NCBI GenBank assembly: GCA_026874595.1 | Contig: CM049307.1 | Span: 80,330,643-80,394,642 of the forward strand | Length of the DNA stretch: 64,000 nt | From: Sipunculus nudus | Lineage: Eukaryota; Annelida; Sipuncula; Golfingiida; Sipunculidae | Direction of reading: 5' to 3' | Shown here: positions 1 through 12,840 of the stretch, piece after piece | How positions within the stretch are numbered: the stretch's first letter is position 1 | Layout of the letters: each line of letters begins with the position of its first letter | Position numbers and translations under genes: made by a program | Notes under the pieces: generated by a model | Told to the model about the DNA's origin: nothing | What the model saw: the letters and a program-made list of their open reading frames with translations, nothing else | Databases searched by the model: none

Positions 1-1732
1 TGGACAATAGAAAAGTCCTGTGTTATAATGGTTTATAAGAAAATATATATTATGGTGATTCCTAAAACCCCCAAAATCAAATGGACTATTGATATGTCTT
101 TACCCTAACCCTCTACAAATGTTGAGCAAAACATTTTTCCCTTGCACACTTTTTCAGGAGGCGACCTGTAATCCTCACTGAACCCTATTTCCATAATATC
201 GCCTGTTAAGGAATTTTACTCTGTCAAAAGGAAGTAAAGATTTTCAATTCAAGCGCGAAACGCATGTCCAAATGAATCTTTTAAAAGGGAGCATTTTTCC
301 GTTGAGGGGACACAAACAGCTGATACCCTTTACACGATCACGGCTTGATAGGTTTACAGGTATGTTGATTTTTATACATTCAGAAGTATCTTTCCATGAT
401 AACAATGGTTTCAATAGTTCGGCCGAATTATTGATTGTTTAAAAAAGGTATTTTTCAAAAGGAAGCCCTGGGGGGATTGCACACAGTTCTAAGGGTCCCC
501 AATCACTTTGGGACTTTGAACCCCTCGACAGAATCTACTAATTAGTCGTTCGTTTATACGTGCACGTTTCATGTTAAACGTCATGGTTCAGAAACACGTG
601 TTCACCAGGCAAGTGGCAGAACAACTGCATACGAATGGGCGGCTTCTACTCGGGGACAAAGGAATAGCCACTTATAATTATTCCTTTGTGGAATTGTGTT
701 TATGGCACTTAGGGAAAAAATATATTATGGTGATTTCGATTACCTCCAAAAATTTAATGGATGACAATGCAACGTACTTAGACTGAAGTGGTTGATATGT
801 CAATTTTGCATCAGGCCTGCTTATTCTATGACAATGTACAGTACTTAAAAAAAATTAATACTGTTGGAATATATTTATCTAGGCCTATCTTTTTCACATT
901 GGCAGCTATACGTTTCGCGTACAAAAAAATTCAACGACATATTCATGTGTATACAAATAACGCATGTGTCTGTAAACATGCCTAAGACTATACCTTCGAC
1001 TGACTACATTCAATAAACATCGTGTTTTACGATGTCGCCTGAGCTTCAAATAATACAAAGCATCTTTCATATAATTTCACTGTAGAATGCTTCTTTATAC
1101 ACTTGTTATATCTACGATATTTCCCCAGCAATGAAGCTGTCAGACCTATGTTGTTTATCAGAAAAAAACAATTTTTGGTGTGATTTCTGGAATAAAATAA
1201 TTTGATATGTTGATTTTTTTGGGGGAGGGTGTTCCTCGAACATTCTAGCAGAAGTTATCTTTATATCATTTAAGTTAAACACATGACAGAAGTTCCTGCA
1301 AAAACACATAGTATTTAAATATGCGTCGTTTAGTTCCTATCAGCTTATTACAAAAATATGCATCGGATAGAGCCGTGGATTTTCCACGGGAACAGCTAGT
1401 AAATTATGGTATTAAACCACCACTGAATAAAAAATGTACATTTTCAACAGCTAAATCCTTTCGTTTTGTAAAAATAGATGGTGTTTATTGAGGCACAAAC
1501 GGTAATTTGGTATCTGACCGGATATGTCATACGGTCAATGATGTCAAGGGCAATATTTTGTTCAGGACTCCCAGAACCAATCAGCACACTGGGAATCCTG
1601 ATTCCATTTGTGTCATGAAGGTGCATTATCAAACAGTGAGGAAATATTTTATTTAGTCACCACGCATGTTATTATCCATCAGTCATTCATTTTAACTAAA
1701 TTATCAGTACCGCAATACTGTCATTTAAATAA

Positions 1733-1736
<4 letters not shown>
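1..1736. other. Intergenic, no recognisable gene
   Basis: AT-rich non-coding DNA. Open frames here are short and lack family resemblance. The frame at 1444-1632 (minus) has a protein-like composition, but there is no splice acceptor between it and the in-frame stop just upstream and no start ATG, so it is not called. Confidence 0.6.

Positions 1737-1782
<46 letters not shown>
1737..1782. repeat. (AT)n microsatellite
   Basis: About 23 uninterrupted AT units. It produces a spurious Ile-Tyr repeat frame on the minus strand. Confidence 0.97.
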
Positions 1783-1784
<2 letters not shown>

Positions 1785-4744
1785 AAGAAAGAAGAAACAA
1801 CTTTTTTTGTATATATGATTTGTATATTAAAACATAATAAATCTAAAAGAATGTTAAGCTCCTGTATTTTCATAAAATAACACATACTAAACGCATTAAC
1901 ACATCTTATCATAATAAATAATGAATTACGTCCAGGATCAAGGTTGTAGCCTTTATAAGCAATGTATATATGGAAACAAATGTATGTGGCATTAATGAAT
2001 ATTTCACTTGCGGAAACGGTTCTCCATAAATCGCATTGTGAACATGTAGGTCTGCTTTTAATAGAATGACTGGGAGAGTACTGACCTTACGTTTCAAGGT
2101 TAAAATATCATCTGGTCCATCAAACGGTGTCAGCTGAATAGTATCGATTCTTTGTACGAACTGTATTTTTGCTCAATCCCCATCATTGTTATTTTTGCCG
2201 TTAAAAAGTGAGGTTTTGATTCTTTTTTTTTTTGTGAATCAAGCCAGTAGCTCCATTTTCTATCGTACCTGATATTGTTATGATCTACATATTTGAAATC
2301 AATTATTCTACATAATCCGTAGACCAAGAGGTTAAACAGACCATACAATTTTGGTTGATTATGTTGTCGCCAACAAAATATATGTCGCCAACTTTATTTT
2401 GCTGGTGAATTGTATTAAGATTTTTCCATGTTTATCTTTTCATATATTAACATAAAGATGTGGTAATATTCTGCTCTTTTCTGGACAAGCAAGAAACATT
2501 ACAGTTTCCTATATATAAAAAGTGATCACGTTTCGTGTTTATTTAAAGGTTATTTGGTGAAACGTTCAGTATGTAAGCGTGGGTAGAATTGATGGATTAC
2601 CAGGAATGGAATGTGACCGCTGCGTGAGGAGTGAAAGTTATGCGGAGATTGTTGGCATTCTGGGGCTGTTTTATGCACATGATTGACATGACGTAAAGGA
2701 ATCCTGATATTTTTTTTATCTTAGATGTTGTCAACAAGTGTGTGTCTGTAGTTTGTCTGTATTAACACCTTTACGTAAATAATAAAAAAAAGGATTTTGA
2801 TGAAACTTGGTAGAGAGTACATGTAAACACCAAGGGATAGTCAATTTAATTTTTAGAGTAAACTGTATCACCGATATGGTTTTTTTTAACTATATGGAGA
2901 TAATTGGTTAATTCACTCGTATTAAAGGGCGCTTTTATACTGACAGGCGAAGATGAATTTGATGTAACCATCGACCAGGTGAACGGTAACACACATCTTT
3001 CCTCTGGGCTAAGGTTGTTATGTTTTCCTGTGTTCATTTAGCACACGGCAAAGTCAGGGTACTGGTAATATTTTAGATCTGGCGATAAAGAATATAATCA
3101 AAGATAGGTATGCAGTCTCTGACTGCTTTCTAGTTTAGGTAAATTGCGCACGGTCAGTGTAATTGAGATGCACATGGCACCTGAATAGGCCGAACATACA
3201 TCTGCAGGTATAAAAGTAATAAATGGCGAAACGATTAATGACCAAGAAAGGGACAACCGTTTCCAGATACTTACCTTGACGTTAATGAATCTGAAGTTTA
3301 TCACGGGTTTCAGGAAATCTTACAGCATATCACCGACAGAGTCCACCACCGTGTATGTATTCACTTATTCGGTCCATATGCCTCGGTTCATTTGTGCACA
3401 TGGCTGCACATTTGTGAATAATCCTTGATCATGTGCCGGATCCACACCAACATCTAATCATTTCTTCGTAGCCCAGAAAATTTTGTGCGTTTGTATGAGT
3501 TATGTTGTGAACACACACACACCCTCATACACACATACATACGCAAGGAGCGATGAACGCATTCCCCCTGAACGAGGCAACTTGAAAACTAGAGGGCCCG
3601 GACCGTTGGCCGTAGGGAAAAGTTTAGGGAGTTGCATTAATTTATCCTTTTGAGTGCTCAAGTTGTCGCCTATTATTTTTTAAATAGTTGTGGTAAAACG
3701 TACTCCTTGTTTTAATGGGGCATAGGAGGGCATGTTTCATATTTTTGTTGTTTTTTAGGGGGGCTCATTCTGTAGATGATAAAAAACATAATTCTTAACA
3801 TAGTACATTAAGTTAATTCGTCCAGAGTATATATTTTCCTAAATAGTATTTTTATTCTGCGCCCCATATTAAAAAAAAAGAATTATGATATCTCATTGAG
3901 TCGTCATATAAATTAGCTAATAGAATGAGTTTAATGGTTAGAAATAGGAAGTTACTTTAATCAGATTAAGTAACGAAAAACAAAGTGTTGACAATTTAGC
4001 AAAACAAAGTATATCTTATAAAATATTGGATTGGAGTAAACATAAAATAAAATAAAATCTTCCGGGAGGGGACCTTTGGCATATTTGTAATAAACGGGGT
4101 TTTCAGAACTTTCCCCTGGAGATCGAGAAGGGGCTAACTGGTGTCTACATATTTAAATACATGGGATATTAATATGTATGCTTCCATTAACTTGCGCATT
4201 GGTTGTAATGATTTTGTACGGTGTTCGATTTAAATGAGCTTGTTTGTGTCAAATGAGCAGATGTTTAATAAGCTATAAATAACACTACTCCGTGCATATG
4301 CGAAATTACTGGTCACCCAGTCGTAGCCGACGTATGGGATGGGTAAATTAATTATAATTTATGAAGATAATCACTGTGAGTTAAGGGACGGTTTTTTAAA
4401 GTATGTAAAATGCCAATTGTAATTTATGTACTGAATTCATAATCATGAGCCTAGTTCCATAGGTCCGCAAAAGGGGGATCCAGGCGGCATAAATTGTTCT
4501 TAAACCCTTAAGAAAGGTTGCGGCGACTTCAAAAAAGGGGAGCCTGGAACCCCCCCCCCCCCCGCCCCCCACATCCGCTTCTGAATATCTTAGAGCTAAG
4601 GTAACATACTCGATCAATTATATTATTTATAATATCAAAGTTCACGTGCCTTCGATGATGAACCCTTTTATTCACGAAGATATTTTTAGCGATTATTTCC
4701 TCTCCGCGAACACCGCGATTGTGGAACATTTCAGAACGAAAAGC
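1783..4744. other. Intergenic, nothing recognised
   Basis: No coding or repeat family recognised. A good 5' splice-site-like sequence (gtaagtat) lies on the minus strand near 3280, and an acceptor-like tract lies near 3038. The frames around them do not join into a convincing protein. A C homopolymer with one interrupting G lies at 4551-4570. Confidence 0.5.
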
Positions 4745-5690
4745 TTATAATATAATAAATTATAATAATAATAATAGTCATTTATTCACTTAATACCGCG
4801 CAACCTTCCAACAGTGTCGCCTTACAATAAAATGCATAGTTTAAGTTAAAATTTAAAATAAGAGATAAATAGAAAATACAGGTTCTAAAAAGCGTGAGAA
4901 TTGACTAAGATAATTAGAAGTTTGTAGGTAGTAAAACTGACTAGAGATATAGTCTAATTATATGCAAGGCTAAAAAGATGTGTCTTTAATTTCTTCTTGA
5001 AAGTGTCAATTGAGTCACACATTGGTGCAGCGATTGCAAAGGCGCGGCCTCCATAGAATCTAGTTCTGAAGGCTGGTTGCTGCAAGAGTAGCTGGCTGTT
5101 TGATCGGAGATTTCTTGATGGCAAATATGGGGACACAAGCTCGGACAAATAAGCAGGGGCTAAACCATTCATATATTGATAATTTAGACACAAACCCTTG
5201 AAATTGACTCGATGCGTAACAGGAAGCCAGTGAAGATCTCTCAGAATTCCTGTGATGCTGTCACGCATACACCTCCTGGTGACTACCCGAGCTGCACAGT
5301 TCTGAACACGCTGCAGTTTACCGATCTGCGCAGCTGGTACATTGTGGAGATAAAGGCATGTAACAGTCGTTCTGTGGCGTCACGTGTAAGCATGTGTGAT
5401 ACTGCAGCAATGTTATGGAGATTGAATAGCATGTTTTGCAGATGTGACGAACATGCTTTACCATTGCTGCAGCTTGGTCCCACATTGATCCCAAGTTCCT
5501 GATGCAAGTTCCTGGGCTGGAATGTCAGCTCTTGTCCTGAGACCGGGTGATGTTAGCACCATGAGTTCTGTCTTATTGCGGTTTAGCTTGAGCTTATTCA
5601 TAACCATCCATGCATCTGCATATAGACGATGGCGACCAATGTGCACATGTACGTGTGTGTTTGTGTGCATGCATATGCATGTATATATGC
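4745..5690 (-). mobile_element. CR1/L2-like LINE, 3' fragment of reverse transcriptase ORF
   Basis: Three minus-strand frames (about 5690-5510, 5507-5283 and 5268-4954) together read as the C-terminal end of a non-LTR reverse transcriptase of the CR1/L2 type. Visible signatures are a 'MNKLKLNRNKTELMVL' thumb-adjacent segment, a 'CMRDSITGILRDLHWLPV' segment and the terminal 'NGLAPAYLSEL...PSRNLRS...RAFAIAAP...FKKKLKTHLF' block, which is highly characteristic of these elements. The copy is 5'-truncated and frameshifted. It lacks the part between the last two frames that normally carries the 'LxYCN' region, and it has lost the residues between 'AAP' and 'DSIDTF'. Beyond the stop, the minus-strand 3' end runs into ATT/AAT-rich sequence (about 4745-4775), as expected of a CR1/L2 microsatellite-like tail. 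It is dead. Confidence 0.85.
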
Positions 5691-7358
5691 TGGTATGGAA
5701 AACTGTTATAACAATTTCAGACCCGGTGTTATTTTAGTCCTCGTAATCCAAACATTCCGTCGCATACAGTTCTCTATTGGTATCGCGTGCACATGAGATA
5801 TAAGTATTTTCCTGCATGCCTAGTTCTAGCCACATTATATAAATAAGATTTTTTTCTGAAAACTGTTTTCAAATTTGTGCGACATTTACCAACGTCATGG
5901 CCAGGAAAAGACTAAAGGCATTAATCTGTACCCCGTCAGTCGTCAGTACCGGGATATTTACAAAAGTAATGGCTGTAATACAAAAATACCATAATACAAC
6001 TTGTCTCTCAGTGCTGTCACCTATCGGTCTTCGGAGACAATCAAATCAATCCTCACATTTTTCATTTGTTGATTAATCTATATTTATTTCAACAGGAAAC
6101 CAAAGTAGCCGAAAAGGCTAATGAAAATACTCTCCTGCATAAAAATAAAAAGAAAGTGACAAATTAACATGAAAGTATATATGTATTTATAAATGATCAT
6201 ATTGGAAAAGTGCACCTATATTCACACACGGCGAGATATATACAGATGCATAATATACGTTAATACAGAATGACATTCAACATAAACAGATACATATACA
6301 TATATTATGCTGGTAGGTGTAATACAATAAAACAATAAACGTTAAATGTCTAAGTCCATATCGAGCTTATCAATTAGATTAAAATAATGGTTAAAAATAA
6401 ATGTATTTTTTGTTTGCAACTACTTTGTATACTACTTACCAAAGAAGCTTTTGAATAAGTTTAATCAACTAGTAGTAAAGCGCCGTGGACGGATAATGTA
6501 GTCAATAGCATGTTTTAATAAAATATGCTTAACTGAGCTACATAGGTATTTCCAATGTAATAACATTTTCTTGAATTATTTGTTTTCTCTATTGGTGTTA
6601 TGTGCTGGCTGTGTAATGCATACAGGAGTATCCAGCTATGTTTCCCTAATTAAACAAGTTCGAAAAGAGCTCGTCTATATAAAAAATATTTAGGACAACT
6701 TAGAAGAAAATACTCTCCTCTTCCATGTTACATTGACATGCCAATGGAAAATAGGGATAATTTCATGTTGACGATGTTATTTTTCTTTGTATTTCTCAAG
6801 AGTCAGAGTTTAAATAATCAAGAACATTTTCTTAAGAGAATCTATTTAAGTAGACTGAATAATTGGAATAAGGAGACTGTTACAAGGTTGGAAGGAAAGA
6901 AGGGCCACAGTCTTTCCATGTGAACCTCGGTAACCTTAGCAAATGCGATTTGCGCAGACTTTGTTGGTATGGTAAAGACACGATACAGAAGCTTTCTTGG
7001 GTATTATTAAGGTATTTTAATATTATGTCTAAAATTTTTAAATGAAACCTTGTTGTAAGTAATGCTATCTACGAGTGCTTTTTAGTTGGAAAATATATGT
7101 CCTAATTTCACAATCTGAGCGTGTCACTGATATACTTAATACTTATCTTAATCTTTACGTCATGACATTCCCTATGCCTCAGAAACGATGTTTCAAATGT
7201 TTTAATACAGCAATGTGTCAACAAAAACCTACATAATGGCTGATCATGGGAAAAGGAAATGAGTGTTGATTATTTGCTTGGGTCCTAGACAGTGACGTCG
7301 ATTTATCTTTGAGGGTGGGAATGATTCAAGGCCACCCTATAGAGCACTGAAATATAAT
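5691..7358. other. Intergenic, nothing recognised
   Basis: AT-rich sequence without recognisable exons, RNA genes or repeat families. Confidence 0.5.
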
Positions 7359-7380
7359 TATATATATATATATAGTAGGA

Positions 7381-7438
<58 letters not shown>

Positions 7439-7563
7439 ATATATTAAACAAATGCGTCATAAAATATTTTGAAAATAATAAATATATTGAAAAAAAAATT
7501 GTTTACCTTGCAAAACCGTAACCTCAAACATCCCAACAATTGTTTAGGATATTTTGGTTCATT

Positions 7564-7628
<65 letters not shown>
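7359..7628. repeat. (AT)n microsatellite cluster
   Basis: AT tracts at 7359-7374, 7383-7432 and 7572-7628. The last runs directly into the left end of the candidate LTR at 7630, so the element seems to have inserted into this microsatellite, which continues at 8483. Confidence 0.95.
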
Positions 7629-7629
<1 letters not shown>

Positions 7630-8478
7630 TGTTACGGAACCTAATATCAACAGATAACAAAAATCAGATTCTGTAACACTAGGCAGCGTGCAATGTCTAG
7701 GGGAATGAATAAAGAAGTCGGTATTGTTTTGCTAACAATAAATTATAATTTATTCTTAAAACAACCCTAACATTACAATACACTTAATTAATACAATTTC
7801 ACATTATAACTACAGTACAACAGTTAATCAATACAAGTATATAAATAAAGCGTACAGTACCTGAATACCACCACTGGCACAGCGACAAAAAGTCGTTTAA
7901 GCATATAAGCCAGTTCACACAAATCTTTTCCGAGAATAACAGTCGGGTTCAATCACAAAATCAATTTGTTATAATCAAAAAGTGAAGTTCTTGTTATAAT
8001 TCCGAAAGCAAACTGAAGACTAAATAAGATCCGTCACAAATTAAGAAGAAAAGCTATAACTGCGGCACTTACCGGAAAATGTCCACAACTGACTTGCGCT
8101 CTTCTGTGTCCGCTGGAATATATCTCTCTTCTCTCTCGGCCCTTAAACACAGCCCCTTATTTATAACTTTTCACCTCAAGCCGAGAACTTTCCATTTCTC
8201 GACCAATCCAAAGAATCCAATAGTACACACGTTACAGGAAACATCTTAAATAACATCGCTGTGTTTCTATATACCAGGAATCTCACGTGGGCCGGCCAGG
8301 CGAGTAAGCCCCAGACTAGCATGACCGCTGTGTTTACACGTGGGCGGCACCCGGCCAGCTAGAACAAGGAACGCTGTAGCATTGCAACGCCCAGGGTTTG
8401 AGCCTAACACGAATCAGAATGTCAACAGCGCAAAATAAAAGAGACATGTCAACAGCTCACAATAAAACAGACATCTGT

Positions 8479-8482
<4 letters not shown>
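7630..8482 (-). mobile_element. Candidate solo LTR (853 bp, minus orientation)
   Basis: The segment begins TGTTACGG and ends CTGTAACA, giving a TG...CA structure with a 6-bp terminal inverted repeat (TGTTAC/GTAACA). AT microsatellite lies on both sides, consistent with insertion into a pre-existing (TA)n tract; this also makes the target duplication unreadable. On the minus strand it has an LTR-like order: a TATA-like 'ttataaataagg' near 8155-8166, then a strong splice donor ('ccggtaagtg') near 8070, then 'aataaa' signals near 7750 and 7710 before the end. No internal retroelement ORF or second LTR is seen, so it would be a solo LTR, or possibly a TIR-bearing non-autonomous element. Confidence 0.55.
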
Positions 8483-8522
<40 letters not shown>

Positions 8523-8562
8523 AACTAGTTAGTCTATCGAATATATATATATATATATATAT
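8482..8562. repeat. (AT)n microsatellites
   Basis: AT tracts at 8482-8519 and 8541-8562; continuation of the microsatellite interrupted by the 7630-8482 element. Confidence 0.95.
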
Positions 8563-8875
8563 GATACATGTGTATATGTTGCTTAGGTCCTTATTAATAA
8601 TTACAGTGGCAGGACTGTTTCCCCCGAATGACCTGACTTTATTTCAGGTTTTCTTTTGCATTGAACGCAAATGCTTTAGGAACCCTTGAATAAAACAGTT
8701 TCTGAAAAATAAGAAGGTAATTATACATTTTGGTAAATATATAAACTTTTGGAGGACCATGTTTAAATTTATTACCGTCTTAATTAAAATATAAACCATA
8801 ATGAAACGTTAATTGAACACACATCTAATGCAGATACAGGAGGCAGAAATTGAACAAAGTTTTGTTATTATTCTT

Positions 8876-8879
<4 letters not shown>

Positions 8880-8938
<59 letters not shown>

Positions 8939-8941
8939 CAT

Positions 8942-8985
<44 letters not shown>
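8880..8985. repeat. (AT)n microsatellite, compound
   Basis: Long AT array interrupted by 'acatat' and 'acatgttt'. It generates spurious Ile-Tyr frames. Confidence 0.97.
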
Positions 8986-8989
<4 letters not shown>

Positions 8990-9068
8990 TTATTATCCTA
9001 ATTTTTTCATAGCCGAAGTAGAAGGATACATTGATAACCCTTTCAGAACTGCTTAAAAGTGTGTGTGT

Positions 9069-9088
9069 GGGGGGGGGGGGGGGGGGGG
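9069..9088. repeat. Poly-G run
   Basis: Twenty uninterrupted G after a GT tract. Length in such runs is unreliable and may be an assembly artefact. Confidence 0.9.
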
Positions 9089-9179
9089 ATTCATATCCCT
9101 ATACCCCTATATTGACGCCCCTGGTCCTAGTCCATCGATATTAGATACTTAAATGACTGGATATCCAGAGGAAAATTAA

Positions 9180-9445
9180 TAACGATGGTCATATTGGCAT
9201 AGTTATTATTATTTCCTAGCAGTTTTTTTTTCAATAATACGACGATACAGCAGCGTAGCGGTAACTGTATCTGTTTATCGGTATATATCGGAGAAAGGCA
9301 CTTTTTTTCACACTGTCACACTGATTAACCATGTTTTTACCAGGTGATATTGATGGACATATGGACATGATTATTATTAATTCTAAGCAGTTTTTTGTTC
9401 CAATAACACGACGATTCAGCACCGTTGCGTTAATTTTCCCGATAT
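9180..9445. repeat. Diverged tandem duplication, period about 165-180 bp
   Basis: The block at about 9187-9270 ('ttattattatttcctagcag' followed by 'cgacgatacagca') recurs at about 9365-9445 ('ttattattaattctaagcag', 'cgacgattcagca'). No coding potential is seen. Confidence 0.6.
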
Positions 9446-10132
9446 AGGTATTTGCTGTTACATTTATATACTTGATCAGTTCCAACCTTCATATCTTAAC
9501 TTTCTGTAGATGGGTATATGGAAATCCGTTTTTGGGTTGGATCATGGGTCATACACTTTTAACATAACTGGGGTTTATAACTCCGTCGTCCCCTGTTTAA
9601 CCTAAATCATGGTTTTACAGAGAGATAAACAAAATATTTAGGTCAACCAGAAGAGAATATTCAGTCATACAGTTATATATTTAACGTTTTTGTATTCACT
9701 GTCTTCTAATTTCAGACGAGTCAATGTGTCTGCAGAGGCAGTTGAGCATATGGACAGATTTCAAACTGAGAATAATTTCGAAACTGCCCCAATCAACAGA
9801 TAAAGGATATAACTGTTTGATAACCAACAGAGGTCGCTTTAGGTTATGTCTACTCAGAACTTACTGTAGTGACATCTAGGGGAATAAGACGTTTTAATTA
9901 TCTGTATACCACGACCTTTAGTTCGCGGCAACTCATCTTTCAATGCGCTGTTTGTTACGCATCGGAATCCTGAATGTGGAGTCGTTGGTTCATGACTTGT
10001 TCCATAATCGTGTCACTGTATGTCTCTTTTGATAAACTAATTATTCATGTATTTCTCTCTCTTTGTAGATATCACGTAACACCACATGAATGAACATTAC
10101 ACAGTAAAAGTCTTTATTTTATTGTTGTACTA

Positions 10133-10147
10133 CCCCCCCCCCCCCCC
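10133..10147. repeat. Poly-C run
   Basis: Fifteen C followed by an A run. Confidence 0.9.
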
Positions 10148-10439
10148 AAAAAAAAAGGAGGGCCCCATGGAACTCGACGCTTAGCTTAATTTGTCTTAAT
10201 GATTTTTTTTAAATGTGGGTCCCGTGAACTTGACTCTTGAACTTAAATTCTGAGCACTTGTTATTCTTGACCTTACACCGTTCTGATTTTCATAACATTT
10301 CATCGACCCGTTCTTGAGAAATGTAATATTTCATCTGATTCACAACAACTATGCAATTATTCAAGATAAACACCACTTCGATATTTAACAATAAAAAGAA
10401 ATCTGTCCATCAGGGTTTTGTTAATAACTCACTATGTTC

Positions 10440-10960
10440 CAGTGGCAGTGATGGGGTATTAAATGGCGAAAATCTAAAAAAAAAAAAAGATCAAAGATGG
10501 CGCCACTAATCTTCAGTTCAAGAAAATAACTATCCAAGTTCTTCTGGCTACCTGATTGTAAGAACAATTGATCCAGGATAACTTGTGATATCTGGCTTTA
10601 TGCTGGGAAGGATAAGAAACATCAAGGTTTTAGGACACTAGAAGAAACAACAGATAAGAATCTGATCGTTTCAGTGAAGTTTAGCATTTTCAAAATAAAG
10701 GAAGAAATGCATGGAAATATAAAAAATACAGGTAGCTCCACCAGTCTTCAGAACGCAAGAAACATTGATGATCAATAAGCACCAGGTTTTTTAACTTTAG
10801 ATTAAACCAAAGATGAGAAACTGACATAATTACTGTTATCTGACGGTCTAAAATATAAAAAAGTTCGTAAAAATTAGACAGAAGTATAGATGGCGCCACC
10901 GGTTTTCGGGGACTGACAAAACTAATCAATGTCAATATTCAAGGCACGATTCATGATAAT
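10440..10960. repeat. Decayed dispersed repeat, 'gatggcgcc' family
   Basis: Contains 'aagatggcgccactaatcttc' and 'tagatggcgccaccggttttc' units about 360 bp apart. Related units occur at 20990-21850 and 58551-59365, so this is a dispersed, internally repeated family of unknown class. Reading frames here are incidental. Confidence 0.6.
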
Positions 10961-11039
10961 CCATGCATATCATAAAGATACTGGAGATTTTGTATCATTT
11001 TTTTAATTAACCCCAGGGTACATACAAACCCATAGCCGG

Positions 11040-11140
11040 GTGAATATAGGTCGGAGTGACCTTATTTCAGGTTTCCATTGATTTTGAGTAAGAAGTTTCG
11101 ATGTTCAGCGGTTACGATTTGTGAGGTCATATGTTCAAAT
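11040..11140. repeat. Dispersed repeat fragment shared with 40560-40815
   Basis: 'aggtcggagtgacctta', 'tttccattga' and 'ggttacgatttgtg' recur in the same order at about 40627-40720. This is a decayed dispersed repeat. Confidence 0.5.
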
Positions 11141-11475
11141 GCGGGTCATCCTACTAGTTAAACCTTATTTATACCCGAGTGAGACCGGACGATTCTTTAA
11201 CCCGGCCAAGGCTTAAAAGTACACCAATGGTATTAAAGACCTAGAGCTAACCCGTGATGCAACAATCGAGTTTGTGATCTAGGAGGCATATTTATTTTGG
11301 TTTGGATCCATTTATTTCATTAGCATATGCTTTTAAGACACCAACAACCCTTGTATGGTGATCGATAATTTTATTATAGGCAAGTGGTCTGTTATTACTC
11401 TCAAGGTGAAATACGTGGTAACATAAGGGCTTTATGGGGCACGGGGATATGTTGGTCATGTTGATCATTCCTATT
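11141..11475. repeat. Direct duplication, copy A
   Basis: Aligns collinearly with 12508-12835. Shared landmarks in order are 'gggtca(t/c)cct', 'gcaacaatcgagttt', 'ttttggtttggat', 'tggtgatcgataat' and 'ggagatatg/gggatatg'. The copies differ by many substitutions and small indels, so the duplication is old. No gene is recognised inside. Confidence 0.7.
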
Positions 11476-12507
11476 ACGGCAGACTTGTGGATAATCCCTC
11501 CTATATATTTATAAAAGTATTTATAGTTGAGCCTCGAATATCTAAATTGTTTGGGAACCTATTATTTGTTCGGATATTTGAAGTAACGGATATGCAAGGT
11601 AAACCATTTTTCATCAGGTATCCTGAAGGCTCTCATCGGTATATCCAATATGCTTATTCTGCAATTAACCTATTACCAATACACGTCTCACCGGAACAAT
11701 TTCCTTTATTTTTTTTCTGTAAGAACACAAAAGTTACAAACGTAGCGCTTGTATGCAATGAATTGACAGTGTTTGGTCAAAGCCACAATAACGAATGTTT
11801 GCTCACGTCACCCCGGTTTACTAGTGCTACCGTATACAGGTAATAATGTAAATGATTTAAGTGTATTTTTGAATGAGACACTTGCGAGATATCATTGTAT
11901 AAGTGCAAGATTATATACGCATCATAGGTTAAGATCGTTGGCTTCGTAAATATCGCAGGTGTAGATAATTGATGTAAATCACTGACTATTTAAAGTCGAA
12001 TGTAAGTAACCTTTACATAGGCATTTTATATAGTGCTTTGCCTGTAGGCTTACTTCCTATAAATCAAATCAGTAGCTTCTTTGGTAGCGCAAGATTTCCC
12101 CTGCCTCGGAAGAACCGCCTTTCTCTGCAAAACTAGTGAAGACAGTAAAGGACGTTCATCAAAGAGTGGAAGTTTAAACTCTGTTTGAATGTTCATTTAA
12201 GAGGGTTATTCGACAATAAACATGATGCAAGGTCGTCATTTCATTATCCCTTGGCTATCAAGCTCTAAAAACACCCAGGTAGCGTCTGCTACAAGACCGA
12301 CAGTGTCGCCAGTATCGACATTTTTTCGAAATTTTGTTAAACATGCTCAAAACTGTGTTTTTTTATTGCAGAAAAATTATGCCGGAACAATCTTAGTAGT
12401 ATATAGATTATATTTTAAATGATGACGAATGATTAACGATATTCTGATGGCATGTTGTGCAGGGATAAGGTAATATAACCAGGCAACCATAAACATTACG
12501 AAGTTGT

Positions 12508-12835
12508 GTGGGTCACCCTAATAGTTTAGCCTTATATATAGAATACCAGAGCGAAGCAGGACGATTATTATAGGCCTAGGGTGCGATTAATCCAATCGTT
12601 AACGGATCAGTGACCAGTCTACCAGTGACGCAACAATCGAGTTTATGATCCAGGATTCTTTGTGATATTTTGGTTTGGATTCATTAGCTCATGCTTATAA
12701 CACACTAACGTTTGACCAGGCCCTTTACTGGTGATCGATAATCTTGGTATAGCCATGTGCTGGTATAGTCATGCTGAGATAACAAAAGGGCTGGTTGGGA
12801 CAAGGAGATATGTGGATCATAATGATAAATTTTCC
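12508..12835. repeat. Direct duplication, copy B
   Basis: Partner of 11141-11475 in the same orientation, about 1.37 kb downstream. No coding content is recognised. Confidence 0.7.
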
Positions 12836-12840
12836 ACAAA

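Noticed and set aside
1444-1632. Protein-like minus-strand frame
   Set aside because: No acceptor lies between the upstream in-frame stop and the frame, there is no ATG, and there is no recognised family.
2846-3304. Possible pair of minus-strand exons around a gtaagtat donor near 3280
   Set aside because: The upstream frame has a stop without a usable acceptor, and the joined frames do not give a convincing protein.
4529-4729. Glycine-rich frame over the poly-C run
   Set aside because: Translation of a homopolymer; no gene evidence.
7444-7657. Open frames made of Ile-Tyr repeats (also at 1721, 8813, 16402, 44312, 57461-57920)
   Set aside because: They are direct translations of (AT)n microsatellites.
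11487-11843. 118-codon plus-strand open frame
   Set aside because: It is the longest frame in its area, but it has no family resemblance, follows directly after the duplicated segment, and shows no splice or promoter support. Composition is not decisive, so it is left uncalled.
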